Positions 12,501-24,500 of a stretch of DNA of 64,000 bases are shown piece after piece (the stretch's first letter is position 1; each line of letters starts with the position of its first letter). The position numbers and the translations under genes are program-made. The stretch covers positions 24,770,345 through 24,834,344 of the forward strand of contig OW203762.1 of assembly GCA_934045905.1 (NCBI GenBank), read 5' to 3'. The notes beneath the pieces were generated by a model. That model saw only the letters and a list, made by a program, of their open reading frames with translations, did not search any database and was not told where the DNA came from. This stretch comes from Leuctra nigra (Eukaryota; Arthropoda; Insecta; Plecoptera; Leuctridae).

Positions 12501-15500
12501 CCAGTGCCAGTCGATCGTACGGTGTTGCGCGTGCCGCACCTAAATCAACCCCTGCGTCTACTTCGTCGACCACAAGAGGTGGAAGTGCAATCTCTGCTAG
12601 AACACCAGGACGGCAACGCAGCGCTGGAGGTACACCAGGACGGCAACGCAGCGCTGGAGGTACACCAGGACGGCAACGCAGCGCTGGAGGTACACCAGGA
12701 CGGCAACGCAGCGCTGGAGGTACACCAGGACGGTAACGCGGAGCCGGTAGAACACCAGGACGGCAACGCAGCGCTGGAGGTACACCAGGACGGTAACGCG
12801 GAACCGGTAGAACACCAGGACGGCAACGCAGCGATGGAGGTACACCAGGACGGCAACGCAGCGCTGGAGGAACACCAGGACGGCAATGCGGCGCCGGTAG
12901 AACACCAGGACGGCAACGCAGCGTTGGAGGTACACCAGGACGGCAACGCAGCGCTGGAGGAACACCAGGACGGCAATGCGGCGCCGGAAGAACACCAGGA
13001 CGGAAATGCGGCGTCGGTAGATGGGAACGTAGCTCCGGTGGAACAGTCTGGATGTCACCTCCTGATTGGGGACATCACTGGCAGTATGGGCATTGGCTTC
13101 TGTAGTAAGAAAGGATTTCTGGCACATCAGTTGCCTGGAATTAGAATTCAGGAACTGACTGAGGAGGTGGCAAACTATAACATCAGGGAAGAACCAGTGT
13201 CAGTGACTGTGTTTGTTGGGACTAGGGACATGTATGAGGGGAGGAGCAGAAGAGAGATTTTGGATGACATAACGAAGTTGTTGGAGGCTGTAAAAGTAAG
13301 GTTTGGAGTGACATGCAAAGTGTATATGGTAGGCATGTTGACTGGGAAGGGTATGGGTCCAAGAGAGCTGAACGCTAGTGTCAGAGATTTGTGTAGAGAA
13401 TGTGGAGTGTGGAACATTAGTCTGAATAATAGGCGAAGAGTGTTGGAGAAATGGGATTGGTATCGATCTATAGGAGAGGAAGTACGGGCTGTCATAGAAG
13501 AGCGGTCAGGTGTGAAGGGGCATCAGGGTTTTTGGAGCCGTGTTGTGTGGAGGAAAATATCATAAGCACATGCAGCAGAGAAAGAAATGCAGGTGTGGGT
13601 AGAGGAAATAAAAGACGTATGCAAGACGAAGGTGGTGTTAGGGGGGGCGCTAGAGGAATGAAGAGAAGATTGAAGAAACCCTCAATGAGGAGACTTAGAA
13701 AAGGAATGGAATTTGTGTTTGGTACCATGAATATTGTTTCTTTGAACGGTAAAGTGGAAGAAATAATAGATATGATGGTGGAAAGAAAACTTCTGTTCCT
13801 AGGTCTAAGTGAAGCAAAGTGGAAAGGAAGTGGCGAGAGGAAGTTGAGAGACGGTTTTAAGCTATGGTGGTCTGGTGGTACGGAGGGGAAGAACGGAGTG
13901 GCTATAGTTGTTAGTCCGCAGGTTTGTGACTTTGTGGTGGACGTAAAGTGTCATAGTGACAGGATAATGTCCTTGATCCTCAAGGTAAGGGACAGAGTGA
14001 TGGTGGAGGTTGTCCAAGTATATGCACCTCAGACAGGCAGACCAGTAGAAGAGAAGGACAGTTTCATTGGGGAGTTGGAAACAGTGTTGGAGGTGGCGAG
14101 TGGCAACGTGGTTGTGATAGGGGACTTCAACGCGAAAGTAGGGAGTGACAGAAGAGGTTATGAAGAGGTGTTGGGGAAGTTTGGGCTGGACGAGAGGAAC
14201 AGAGATGGAGAGAAACTGCTGGAGATGTGTAAAAGGAATGGTCTGAAGATAGGCAACACATGGTTTAAGAAGAGAAGAAGCCATAAGATAACGCGATATG
14301 GCTACGGGGAAGACAGGTCTGAGTCCATCATAGACTACGTCTGCGTAGGAGGAAGTTTGAAGGAAGGAGTAGTTGATGTTGGGGTTTGTCCGTCAGTATC
14401 ACTCGACAGCGATCATCGCCTGCTGGCATGTACGTTGAGGGTGCAAGTACATAGGCCGGTAGCAACTGTCTCACACAAAAGAATCAAAGTGTGGAAATTG
14501 CAGGACCCGGCGGTGAAGAATGAATTCTGTCAAGTGATAAGGAGCAGAGAGCCAGTGGGGGAGTTGCGAGATGTAGAAGAGGAGTGGGAGGACTTCAGGA
14601 ATGCTCTGGTCAAGGAGGCTGAAAAGTTGTGTGGAAGATCAGGGGGTAAAAGGAAGGAGAAGGAAACAAGATGGTGGAACAGTAGAGTCAAAGAAGCAGT
14701 GAGAGAGAAAAGACAAGCGTGGCAGAATTATGAGCTACAGAGAACTGTGGAGAATGAACAAAGATATAGAATATGTAGAAGAAATGTCGGAAGTATTGTT
14801 GTAGAGGAAAAGGAAAAGTCGATGGAAGATTTAGCAGGAAAACTAGTGACAGATTTTGAAGGAAACAAGAAGATGTTTTATGGATTGATCAAAGGCAAAA
14901 GGGGAACAAGAGAGGAATTAAAGAGTATGAAGGATAACAACGGGGACCTAGTATGTAACGTGGAAGAAATAAATAGTTTGTGGGGAGAGTACTTTGAGAA
15001 TCTCCTAAATGTAGGAAAGAAACAAGGTGTACCAGTGGGTGAAGGAGAGCAGCAGTTTGGAGAGGAAGTGGAAGAAATTGGAATGGAGGAGGAGCTTACT
15101 GAGGTGGAAATAACAAGAGCCCTCAAAGAGATGAAGAATGGCCGAGCACCAGGCATTGATGAGGTGACGATAGAGATGGTGAAAGCAGCGGGGGATGCGG
15201 GTATAAGATGGCTTTACCGTGTGATTAAAGCAGCATGGAAACAGAAGAAAATTCCAACAGACTGGGAGAAAGGAGTAATTGTCCCTCTTTTCAAGAAAGG
15301 GGATCGCAAGAAATGCAGTAATTATAGGGGAGTGACATTACTATGCCAGTGTGCGAAGTTGTTTGAGAAAATAGTGGAGTGTAGATTGAAGAATTATGTG
15401 GAAGAGGGATTGAGAGAGGAGCAGTATGGATTTAGGAGAGGGCGGTCTACAATTGACGCAATTTTCACCGTGCGTCAGATGATGGAGCAGCAGTGGGAGA

Positions 15501-18500
15501 AGGGTCAAGCAATGCATATGGCCTTCTTGGACTTGGAGAAGGCATATGATAGGTTGCCAAGGGAAAGAGTGTGGGAGTGTTTGGTAAAGAGAGGAATAGG
15601 CAAGGAGTTGGTTGAGCGGATCAAAAGTATGTACCGGAACAGTGTGAGTTGTGTGCAGTCGGGAGTGGGGAGATCGGAATGGTTTAATATTAGTGAAGGG
15701 CTTCGGCAAGGGAGTGTTCTATCACCAATGCTGTTCATCATAGTAATGGACGAGTTACTGAAGAAAGTAGAGCCAGATGAGGGGATCGATACTCAAACGT
15801 TGATTTATGCGGATGATGTGGTGGTGTGGGGAGGAACTAGGGAGGAAGTGCAGTTAAAGATTGATAAGTGGAGTGAAGAGACAGAGAAGATGGGTTTGAG
15901 AATAAGCGAAGAGAAGAGTGAAGTAATGACAATGGAACGGAAAAAGATAAGACAAGGACATGCCAGAATCAAGATGAGGGATGGATGGCTGAAAGAAGTA
16001 GAGGAATTTAAGTACCTGGGGAGCCTGCTCACCAACAAGGCAAAAGTAGATAGAGAAGTACAGGAAAGAAGAAGGAAAGCAGAGGGTTTCTATCAGGCAG
16101 TGAGGAAGTTGCTGTGGCATGAGAAATTTCCAAAAGTGTGTAAAATGATCATGTTTAAAATGTATTTCCTGCCAATTCTCACATACGGGGCAGTGACATG
16201 GTCAGCTGGAGGAAAGGAAGTGGATCAGCTTCAGGCAGCAGAGATGAAGTTTTTGAGGAGCGTGAATGGGGTGACAAGAATGGATAGGGTTCGAAGTATG
16301 AAGATAAGAAGAGAGCTGAGGGTTGAAAGATTGGGGTTCAAGCTGGGCAGAGAGAGGCTTCGGTGGTTTGGCCACATGAAGAGGATGGTAACCGACAGAG
16401 TGCCAAGGCGGGTGTTTGAAGCGGCTACAGTGGGAACACGGAGAGTGGGGCGACCAAGAGACAGGTGGATTGGACTGATCAAGGATGATGTGCTGGAGAG
16501 AGGAGGAAGTTGGAGTGAGTTGGAGGCTGAGAGACAGTGGGAGGACAGAACAATGTGGAGGCAGTTTGTGGAACAATTGGAAGTGGAGGAAGAAAAAGAA
16601 GATGAGGAGGAGACGCCAGGCATGGCCAGCCGGTCTCCAGTAGTCCTGCGGCCCTAGTGTTGGTGGGAACACCCACCCCCTGACCCATTGAATTGGAACC
16701 AGCGGAAAGATGATTATTATTGATGGCATGCTAATTACTTTTTTAAGCTGTTTTTTGTTTTTATTGCCATGAATAATTCAAAATGAAGTCTGACATGTGA
16801 TCTTCTTTGTATCTCAGTACGTCGGAGTCCTTCCCTTCTACATGCACCTGGAGATGCCGACCACCTGCCGCCAGGGTGAGCAAGTCGGCATCCGCGTCAC
16901 CGTCTTCAACTACATGATGATGGACATCGAGGTCACGGTCTTGCTGATGGGTTCGGACGACTACAAGTTCGTGCACGTCGAGATGGACGGCATTGTAAGC
17001 ATCCCCTTCGTTTCAGTATTCAGATCCTCCCCTTACTTACTACATTCATTATAATTTTCAAGAGTGTGTCTCACTTTGCATTCTGTTAACGTTTGTACAT
17101 ATTCTGGAATGTTGAGAGCCACCAAGATAGTCTACTTAGGAATACTTATTTGGATTTCTTAGGGGTGTGCGAATAGTGATTTTTGACTTCGAATACGAAT
17201 ATCAAAAAATTTACAAAAATATATCGAATCGAATATCGAATAATTGAAACCTAAATTAAAATACGTAATATATATTTTAAAAAAAATTAAACAACAAACT
17301 GTTTTCATATGACCAGAATGAAAGATGGCCATAGTGAGAATGTACTATGGTGACTATGGTGGTGATAGTGAGAATGTACTAAGGATAATATTGTTGTCTT
17401 GTCACTAATCATCACAAAAGATGAAATTAACAGGAACAAAAGGAGTATGAGGAAGGTCTACCTGGAGGAACAATAACCTACAAATAATATTCCCTCGAAA
17501 TCAAAATGGCGGCCACGACTATTTCCGGTTGGAGTTTTAGACTTTGCAGCAGTTGGCAGCATTGAAAAACACTCTTATTTGAGAAATGGCGGGATAATTT
17601 TGAATTAAAAAACATGAACTATTCGAAAATTTTCGAATATTCGAATTTTCGAAGTATTCGAAATTTTTGAATATTCGCACACCCCTAGGATTTCTTCTAT
17701 ATCTAGACAGCAATATAACATTCATGTACAAGTGATTAATGCTGACTTGATTGACTTTCAGGTCAACTCCTACAACCCTCGCACCTCTTTCGGTGAGCAC
17801 CAGTTCTTCATCTACATCCCTGCACAAGATGCAGCAGTCATCTACGTGCCGATCGTTCCCACACGTCTCGGGGAGATTGAGATCACGCTGCAGGCGTCCA
17901 CGCTCGTTGGCATCGACTCCATATCGAAAACTCTTTTCGTGGAGGTGAGTTTATTTTTAAGCAATCAGATGTGACTTTAAACTTGAATGTATAAAATAAA
18001 GTAGTCACAATTGTTAAAATTTTCATCCAAATGTATTCAAATTGGCAAAAAGAAAAATGCTATGGGTAGAAACTATCACATATTGTAAACCCGTCACTGG
18101 ATTTAGTTTCAATCCCAAATTCCAAGTAGTAATGTTGTTGGCTCATCAACTAGCCAACCGGGTTTGTTTGTTCTTCTGTCGTTATTTCCTTTTTCTCTTG
18201 ACTTCACCATGAATCTTAACCCAACTGTATTCTATAAAAAGATTTTTCACTGATCTGTTGCCTTCATATTTCGTAAACTTGTTGTTTATTGTTTCTAATT
18301 TTAAAATCTAGAAATTATTTTTGTTACTTTATTGTTGTCATAATTTTCGAAAACAATATTTATTTTTTAAATTTAGTTCTGTACTAATGGACAGTTATTT
18401 TAAAATACCTACCTTTGAATTTATGTAGTGGATTTACAGCGTTATACAGCTCGAATGTCAAGTTTGAATATAATGTGTCTTGTTCTGTTCTCAGGCTGAT

Positions 18501-21500
18501 GGATTGCCTCAGCATCGCCATCACTCCATGCTGCTCGATCTCAGCAACCGCGCTGCCGTGTTCCAATACCTCCACGTCAACGTAACGGAGACTCCGCTGA
18601 TTCCGTACGACGAGAACCGCTACTACGTGTACGGCTCGAATCGAGCATTCGTCTCGGTGGTTGGTGATGTCGTCGGTCCCATTTTCCCTACGATGCCCGT
18701 CAATGCAACAACATTGCTGCACCTTCCAGAGGTAAGGAGTGGTAAAAAAAAACGTTACGCATCTCGGTTGATCGGTACTGTTTTACCTCTTGAGTTTATA
18801 GGCAGCGTAAAAAGTTACACTGAAAGGCAGAATAATAGGTAGTTTTAAATTGATTAGGGATTTATTTGAGTTATGCTTTCAAGACACTAAGGGTTTGTGA
18901 AGTTATTGCATGTATCGATACTCACATAACAACGCGTTACACAGAATGTTTTCCTAGTTGATATTTTAGTAATCTATAACAAATCTGGAGTTGTTAATAC
19001 GGGCACATTAGAATTTGTTGTTCTCTTTTTCAGGATTGTGCCGAGCAAACTATGTTCAGCTTTGCCGCCAACTTGTACACTACGATGTACATGCGTCTGA
19101 TCAACCAACGTAACCGCACAATGGAGAGAGACTCGTTCCACCATCTGAATATCCTCTACCAACGACAGCTCTCTTTCATGCAGCCTAATGGATCCTTCAG
19201 TTTCTTCCGTAGTGATTGGTGAGAATGTTTGCTGGTATCAATATTGATTAAGAACATTAACGTTTCTCTGAGATACTTGATATTTACAGTACCTGCTAAT
19301 CTACTACGGTATGGTGAAAAAAATATGCAAAATTGACACAACTTGCAAAGTAAAACTCACAATTTTAAGCCACTTACGGAGAACACAACGAATTGCCCAT
19401 GACCAAAATGGCAGAAGCCAGAAAGGTTACAACTCCTTATTTCAATTTGCTTACTGGGGGTTCATATGTTAAATTAATAAATGGTTACTATGGCACAAAA
19501 AAGCTTTTTTTTTATTATTTGTTTGTTTAATCAATACTGTGCTTCCTTACTCTAGGAACCAGTCCGATTCAAGCGTGTGGCTCACCTCGTACGTTGCCCG
19601 CGTCTTCCAAGAGGCCAGCTTCTACGAGTGGGAGAACTACATCTACATTGATCCGCAAGTGATCTCCAAGGCCGTGGCTTGGGTGCTGCAGCATCAGACC
19701 CCCGAGGGGGCCTTCTACGAGGTGACGTGGCTGGCCGATCGCAAGGTCAACGACTCGAACCTGCGATGGCCCGGAGATCAAGTGCGCTTCCGGAACATCT
19801 CGCTTACGGCACACGTCCTCATCATGTTGGACACTGTCAAGGATCTGAGTGGAGTGAGTGGTTTCATGGATTTTTTATAAATTTTACAAAAAAACACAGA
19901 AACACAGTTCTGTCCACAGAAATATTTGCCCAGAATGTAACGCATTTTGTAACATTTCTACTATGTACCTATGTGGGTTCTGAAAGCTTAAGTCAAGAAG
20001 CAAATTTGCTAGGAAGTTTCTGTAGGTACTAACAACTTTGAACTTTTTCTTTTTTCTTTGTCTTCATCTTCCAAATATCTTGTCATTAACCTAGTATTCT
20101 GTGCTCGAATCAATTAAATAATAAATCCTCATTATAATGGATGTAACCATGTTGTACATTTGAATCTTGGGTACGATCACATAGATTGACAACTTCGTTC
20201 TCACTTGAACATTTTCTTATCTCAATGTTTGTTTGTCATGCGACACTATTTTATTTGATTGATCGTACCCATGCGATCTCCTAAAAAGCTGTAATTTTGT
20301 GTTAGAATTACCTTCCTACCTAATATATAACTTAAAAATTTTGTATTACGTTTTATATTGTGACATGAGAATTGGTTGGTACATTTAACTGAGATCATCA
20401 GTTTGAATATTTAACTTAGTTTGACCGATGTGTTGCTGTTCTCAGGGTCTTGGCTCGCAAGTTGCGCTGGCGCAGAGCAGGGCTATCGGCTGGCTCGAAC
20501 GCAACCTGAAGCTACTCGACCAGAAGGGGGAGCCGTACGAGGTCGCCGTTGTTGCGTACGCTCTCATGTTGAGCCGAGCGTCGACTGCCGAGCAGGCCTT
20601 CAACGTTCTCGCAAGACACGCACGCAGCGAAGGTGGGTGCAATGTTTTCACTTTCTTCACTTTATCTTATATCATTTTTTAAGCTTGGTAATTTGAAAAA
20701 ATTCGCTATTTCAAATAATCATTGAAGTGCACGAGAATTTAGTTAAAATTGAAGGGATGTAAATTTATAAATTTATATTTTTCATAGCATTCAGTAACAC
20801 CTACATTTTTTTTATTAATAGTATGTATAAAAGTTTATACAAATTGTAATTTCTAGCCAAAGAGAAGTGCTAATAATAATAAGAAGTAGATAAGGCATAT
20901 TTTAGCGACTTGGAAGTGTATGTAGCACTGCTTGTACTTATAATGAACTCAAATAATGTTAATCTATATTGCCAGGTGGTTTGACATACTGGGGTAAGGA
21001 AAGGGTTCCTCAGCCGCCTACGAAGCAAGAGAATCAGAAACCGTTCTTGCTGCCTCGGTTGCCGTACAAGTATGACTCGATCAACATCGAGGCGACGGCG
21101 TACGCGTTGTTGACATACGTCGCTCGCCAGGAGTTGCTGATGGATCCTATCGTCAAGTGGCTCAACAGCCAGCGACTGACTGACGGCGGCTGGGCTTCCA
21201 CACAGGTCTGTTGGCTTCACAGTATTGTTGTATTATTCATTTCCTCATAGATCGTTTCCTTGATATTTTTCTTAAAAATGTACACTTTATCTGAATCTCC
21301 TTGACTCGGCTAGAAAATACATAATGCAGCTTCTGGTTGGTAGAACAAAGCATACTGCCAGAAAATAATCTTATGAGAATTGGGTTTGACTTTACCTAGA
21401 TATTAGTATAATACTTTTGTAATATATATAACCCAACGGCTGGTGTATTGGATACGTCGGTTCTCGTCAGATCACCAAGGTTAAGCAAATTTGAGCTTGG

Positions 21501-24500
21501 CCAGTACTTGGATGGGTGACCGTTCAAGTATGGTTCGTTTAAACAGTATCTAGTGACACAAGTTTAGTATTTAATAATTAATCATTATCTTTTAAGAAAT
21601 TACCTATACTTTTGAAGGAGATGATAAAGTGATGACATAGAGTAGGTATTCAATGAATTTTGATATGCAGAGTTTTGAAGTATGGTTATTGGTTTGCTAT
21701 TACGTATTTGTGGGCATACCGAAGTATTTAGTAAATGACTAATGTGTCTTGTTGTTAATCTTTTCAGGATTCTGCGATTGCTATGAAGGCCCTCATTGAA
21801 TACACGGTGCGCTCCAGATTGCGCGACGTGTCCTCCCTGACCATCACGGTTGACGCTACAGCATTGCCCGGACAAACAAAAACAATTCACGTCAACGACC
21901 GCAACATCGCTCAGCTGCAGAAAATAGAGGTACCGTATTAACTCGTGTATAAGACGCACTCGTGTATAAGACGCACCCTTGTTTTGAGAAGTCTATTTTA
22001 AGAAAACACTTAGCATGCGTGTATAAGACGCAGTAAAATGATGAAAAACATTGTGTGTTTGTATACATGATATCCATCTAAATGTTGGTTTTCCAGCTAA
22101 CTGAGCTATTTGAATGAAAATCACTGCCAACTTGTTGTAAACAAACAGTAATTTCCTACTTCTGAGAAAGGGGGGAGGGGAGTCTCTTCCCAGCAGCTGT
22201 TGCTTGCTCTAAGAGGCTTGCACGTGCCTTTCCTCTGCATTCCAAAACAAACCCAACTCCTCTCCTCCCCTTCCATTAAGATCGCCATTCAACAGTGTTT
22301 AGACTATTTTATGTCTGTCAGAGCAATGTTTTTCAGACGTAAACATATATTTTGTCTCCTGATCTAAATGCAAGGGAAAACATTTTGTTGCACAAATTTA
22401 ATATGTTGATTTAATAGTGTTGAGTCTAGAGACACAGTATGAGTAGTCCAGACAGAGTGAGAGGGAAAGGCAGAGATAGACAACATGGGGCAGTCTACCA
22501 CAGCTCTGTTTACAAACATCCACCTTGGATTTACTGGGAAAAAAACTTGGTTTGCGTGTATAAGACGCAGGGCTGTTTTCAGAATCAACATATTGACATA
22601 TAATTGCGTCTTATACACGAGTTAATACGGTATGCAAATGCCCTATGTTTATTTTGTTTTTTTATGTATTTTCACTTGTGGTCACTTATTATGTCAGTAT
22701 GATGTTTGTCATCAAGACATTTTCAAGGCCTCTTTCAGGGCTTTTTCAACGTACTACCTACTTGTTATCAATTAAGTACTTAATGTATTAAATGTGAAAT
22801 AAAATAAAATATTATTTTTCTAGCAAATGACAAATATGGTCAATGTCAAAAGAAGCCAGCCAAACTTAGACTTTTGTGGTCTGCAGGTCTTTGTTTTAAA
22901 TCTCCACGTTCTTATCAAATTCATTGTCACATTTCAGATCCCCGAAGCTTGGGGAACCGTGAAGGTCGAGGCGAAAGGTGCCGGCTACGCTATTCTTCAA
23001 CTCTCCGTGCAATACAACGTTGACATCCAGAAGTTCCAGACAGAACCGCCAGTCAGAGCGTTCGACCTTCGCACATACACCAACTTGCACGGCAGGAATC
23101 AGTCTCATATAACGTACCACAGTTGTCAGAGGTGAGCTCAATGGATATACAGTTTTTATCTATTTAGGGGTGATTGAATATGGAGGGTGATTTTTTACTT
23201 CGAATGCAAATATCGTATACAGTGGAACCACCTTAGTATGTTTCTCCAATGTGTAAAATATGCAGTGGTGTAGTCCTAATATATTTTTTTGGTATACGCT
23301 ACCATGGGCATCCGCAGGATTTCTGCCTGGGGGGGGGGGGGGGGGCAAGTCAAGGAAACCAATACGTTTTTCACCCTTCTACGTGTTTTTCAAAGGTCCC
23401 CCAACCCATAAGAACACATGTTCAATTGTTTCTATAGTACGTTTTTCACTTTAGTACGGTTTTTTATCCTTGTCCCTTCAAAAACGTACTAAAGAGGTTC
23501 CACTGTAATTGGAAACTAATTTCAGAGGACATTATGAAATAAAAACAATGCTTAGCCACCAAACTATTTTTGATTTCAAGAGCAAAGGTTGGTCAAGTTA
23601 ACTAGAGGGAGGAACTAAACTAATTTTAAATCTAGGTATTCTCTGAAAAATAAGTGGAAAATATGTTGGAAAATAAGCCCATAGAGTGTCTGGATTATTT
23701 TCAGATAATCTTTTTGAATAATTCTACATTTTTGAATATCAAATCAAATACGTATTCGAATCATGTATTTTTCCTTTTCGAATATTGTGAAATTTTCAAA
23801 TATTCGCACATCACTAGGTCTAGTTTTTTTCATTAAAATTGATGAAAAACGCAATGACTTTGAATATAGACCTTCATTTTATAAAATTCCAAACACTACA
23901 TAGGTACTATCAAGTACTAATGTTCATTATTATGCCTTTAAAAAATGTTGATAAATGTATGCCAAGCATGTTTAGAAGCCTTGTTTTCTAGCCTGTTGGT
24001 TTTGTTTACGTTTTTATCACTTGCTTTCAGGTGGACAAACCTGAACGAGTCTCTGAGGTCCGGTATGGCTGTGCTCGACATCGCCATCCCAACTGGTTAC
24101 ATCATTCAGCAGCAAGACCTAGACGCCTACATCCGCTCACGGCAGGTTCGCAACCTGCAGCGAGCGCGCTACCAAGAACGCAAAGTGCTCTTCTACTTCG
24201 ACTTCGTGAGTATACTAAAACTTTACCTGTTGTATAATTAATTATCAAATAGTTAAGTAGTGTGTATTACCAGTATAATCATGAGAAATTACATTTTATT
24301 CAAAAGCAACCGAGGAGATAGCCTTGACAAATTGATTAAATTGATTTTTATTTCATACAGACTTGTGACATGCAGTAAAACAAAAGTGTGAATAGTATGT
24401 ATTTGCAAAATTAGACACAATTATTTATATTATTGTCAAAGGTAGTATATGGACCACTACTTGCACTGTCAATATAACTTCTTTACATTTTCTCACGCAT

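Larger units (their letters stand above)
11491..16726 (+). mobile_element. Two-ORF non-LTR retrotransposon (LINE), apparently intact, in Mcr intron 15
   Basis: The element carries an ORF1 and an ORF2 with no frameshift or premature stop. It is inserted in the sense orientation between Mcr exons at 11178 and 16818. A 9-bp repeat tattgatgg occurs at 11482-11490 and 16718-16726. It is a candidate TSD, but both flanks are GATTATT-rich, so boundaries are uncertain by tens of bases. The 5' leader before ORF1 is only about 23 nt. The 3' UTR after ORF2 is about 60 nt and ends in a gatgattattatt microsatellite-like tail, not poly-A. Confidence 0.85.

Noticed and set aside
12601..13020. Regular repeat array resembling a CRISPR
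   Set aside because: Units are contiguous with no unique spacers, and they are in frame in a retrotransposon ORF of a eukaryote.
12545..13127. Long antisense frames (LPSWCSS.. and VLVYLQR.. repeats)
   Set aside because: They are by-products of the 30-bp minisatellite in LINE ORF1, whose 30-nt period keeps all frames open.
16202..16729. 175-aa minus-strand frame at the LINE 3' end
   Set aside because: Antisense of the reverse transcriptase ORF, with low-complexity Ser/Pro/Leu content.
21430..21545. Functional 5S rRNA gene
   Set aside because: It shares non-5S changes with the SINE copy, lacks the 3' third of 5S and lies inside an intron without a T-run terminator at the right place.
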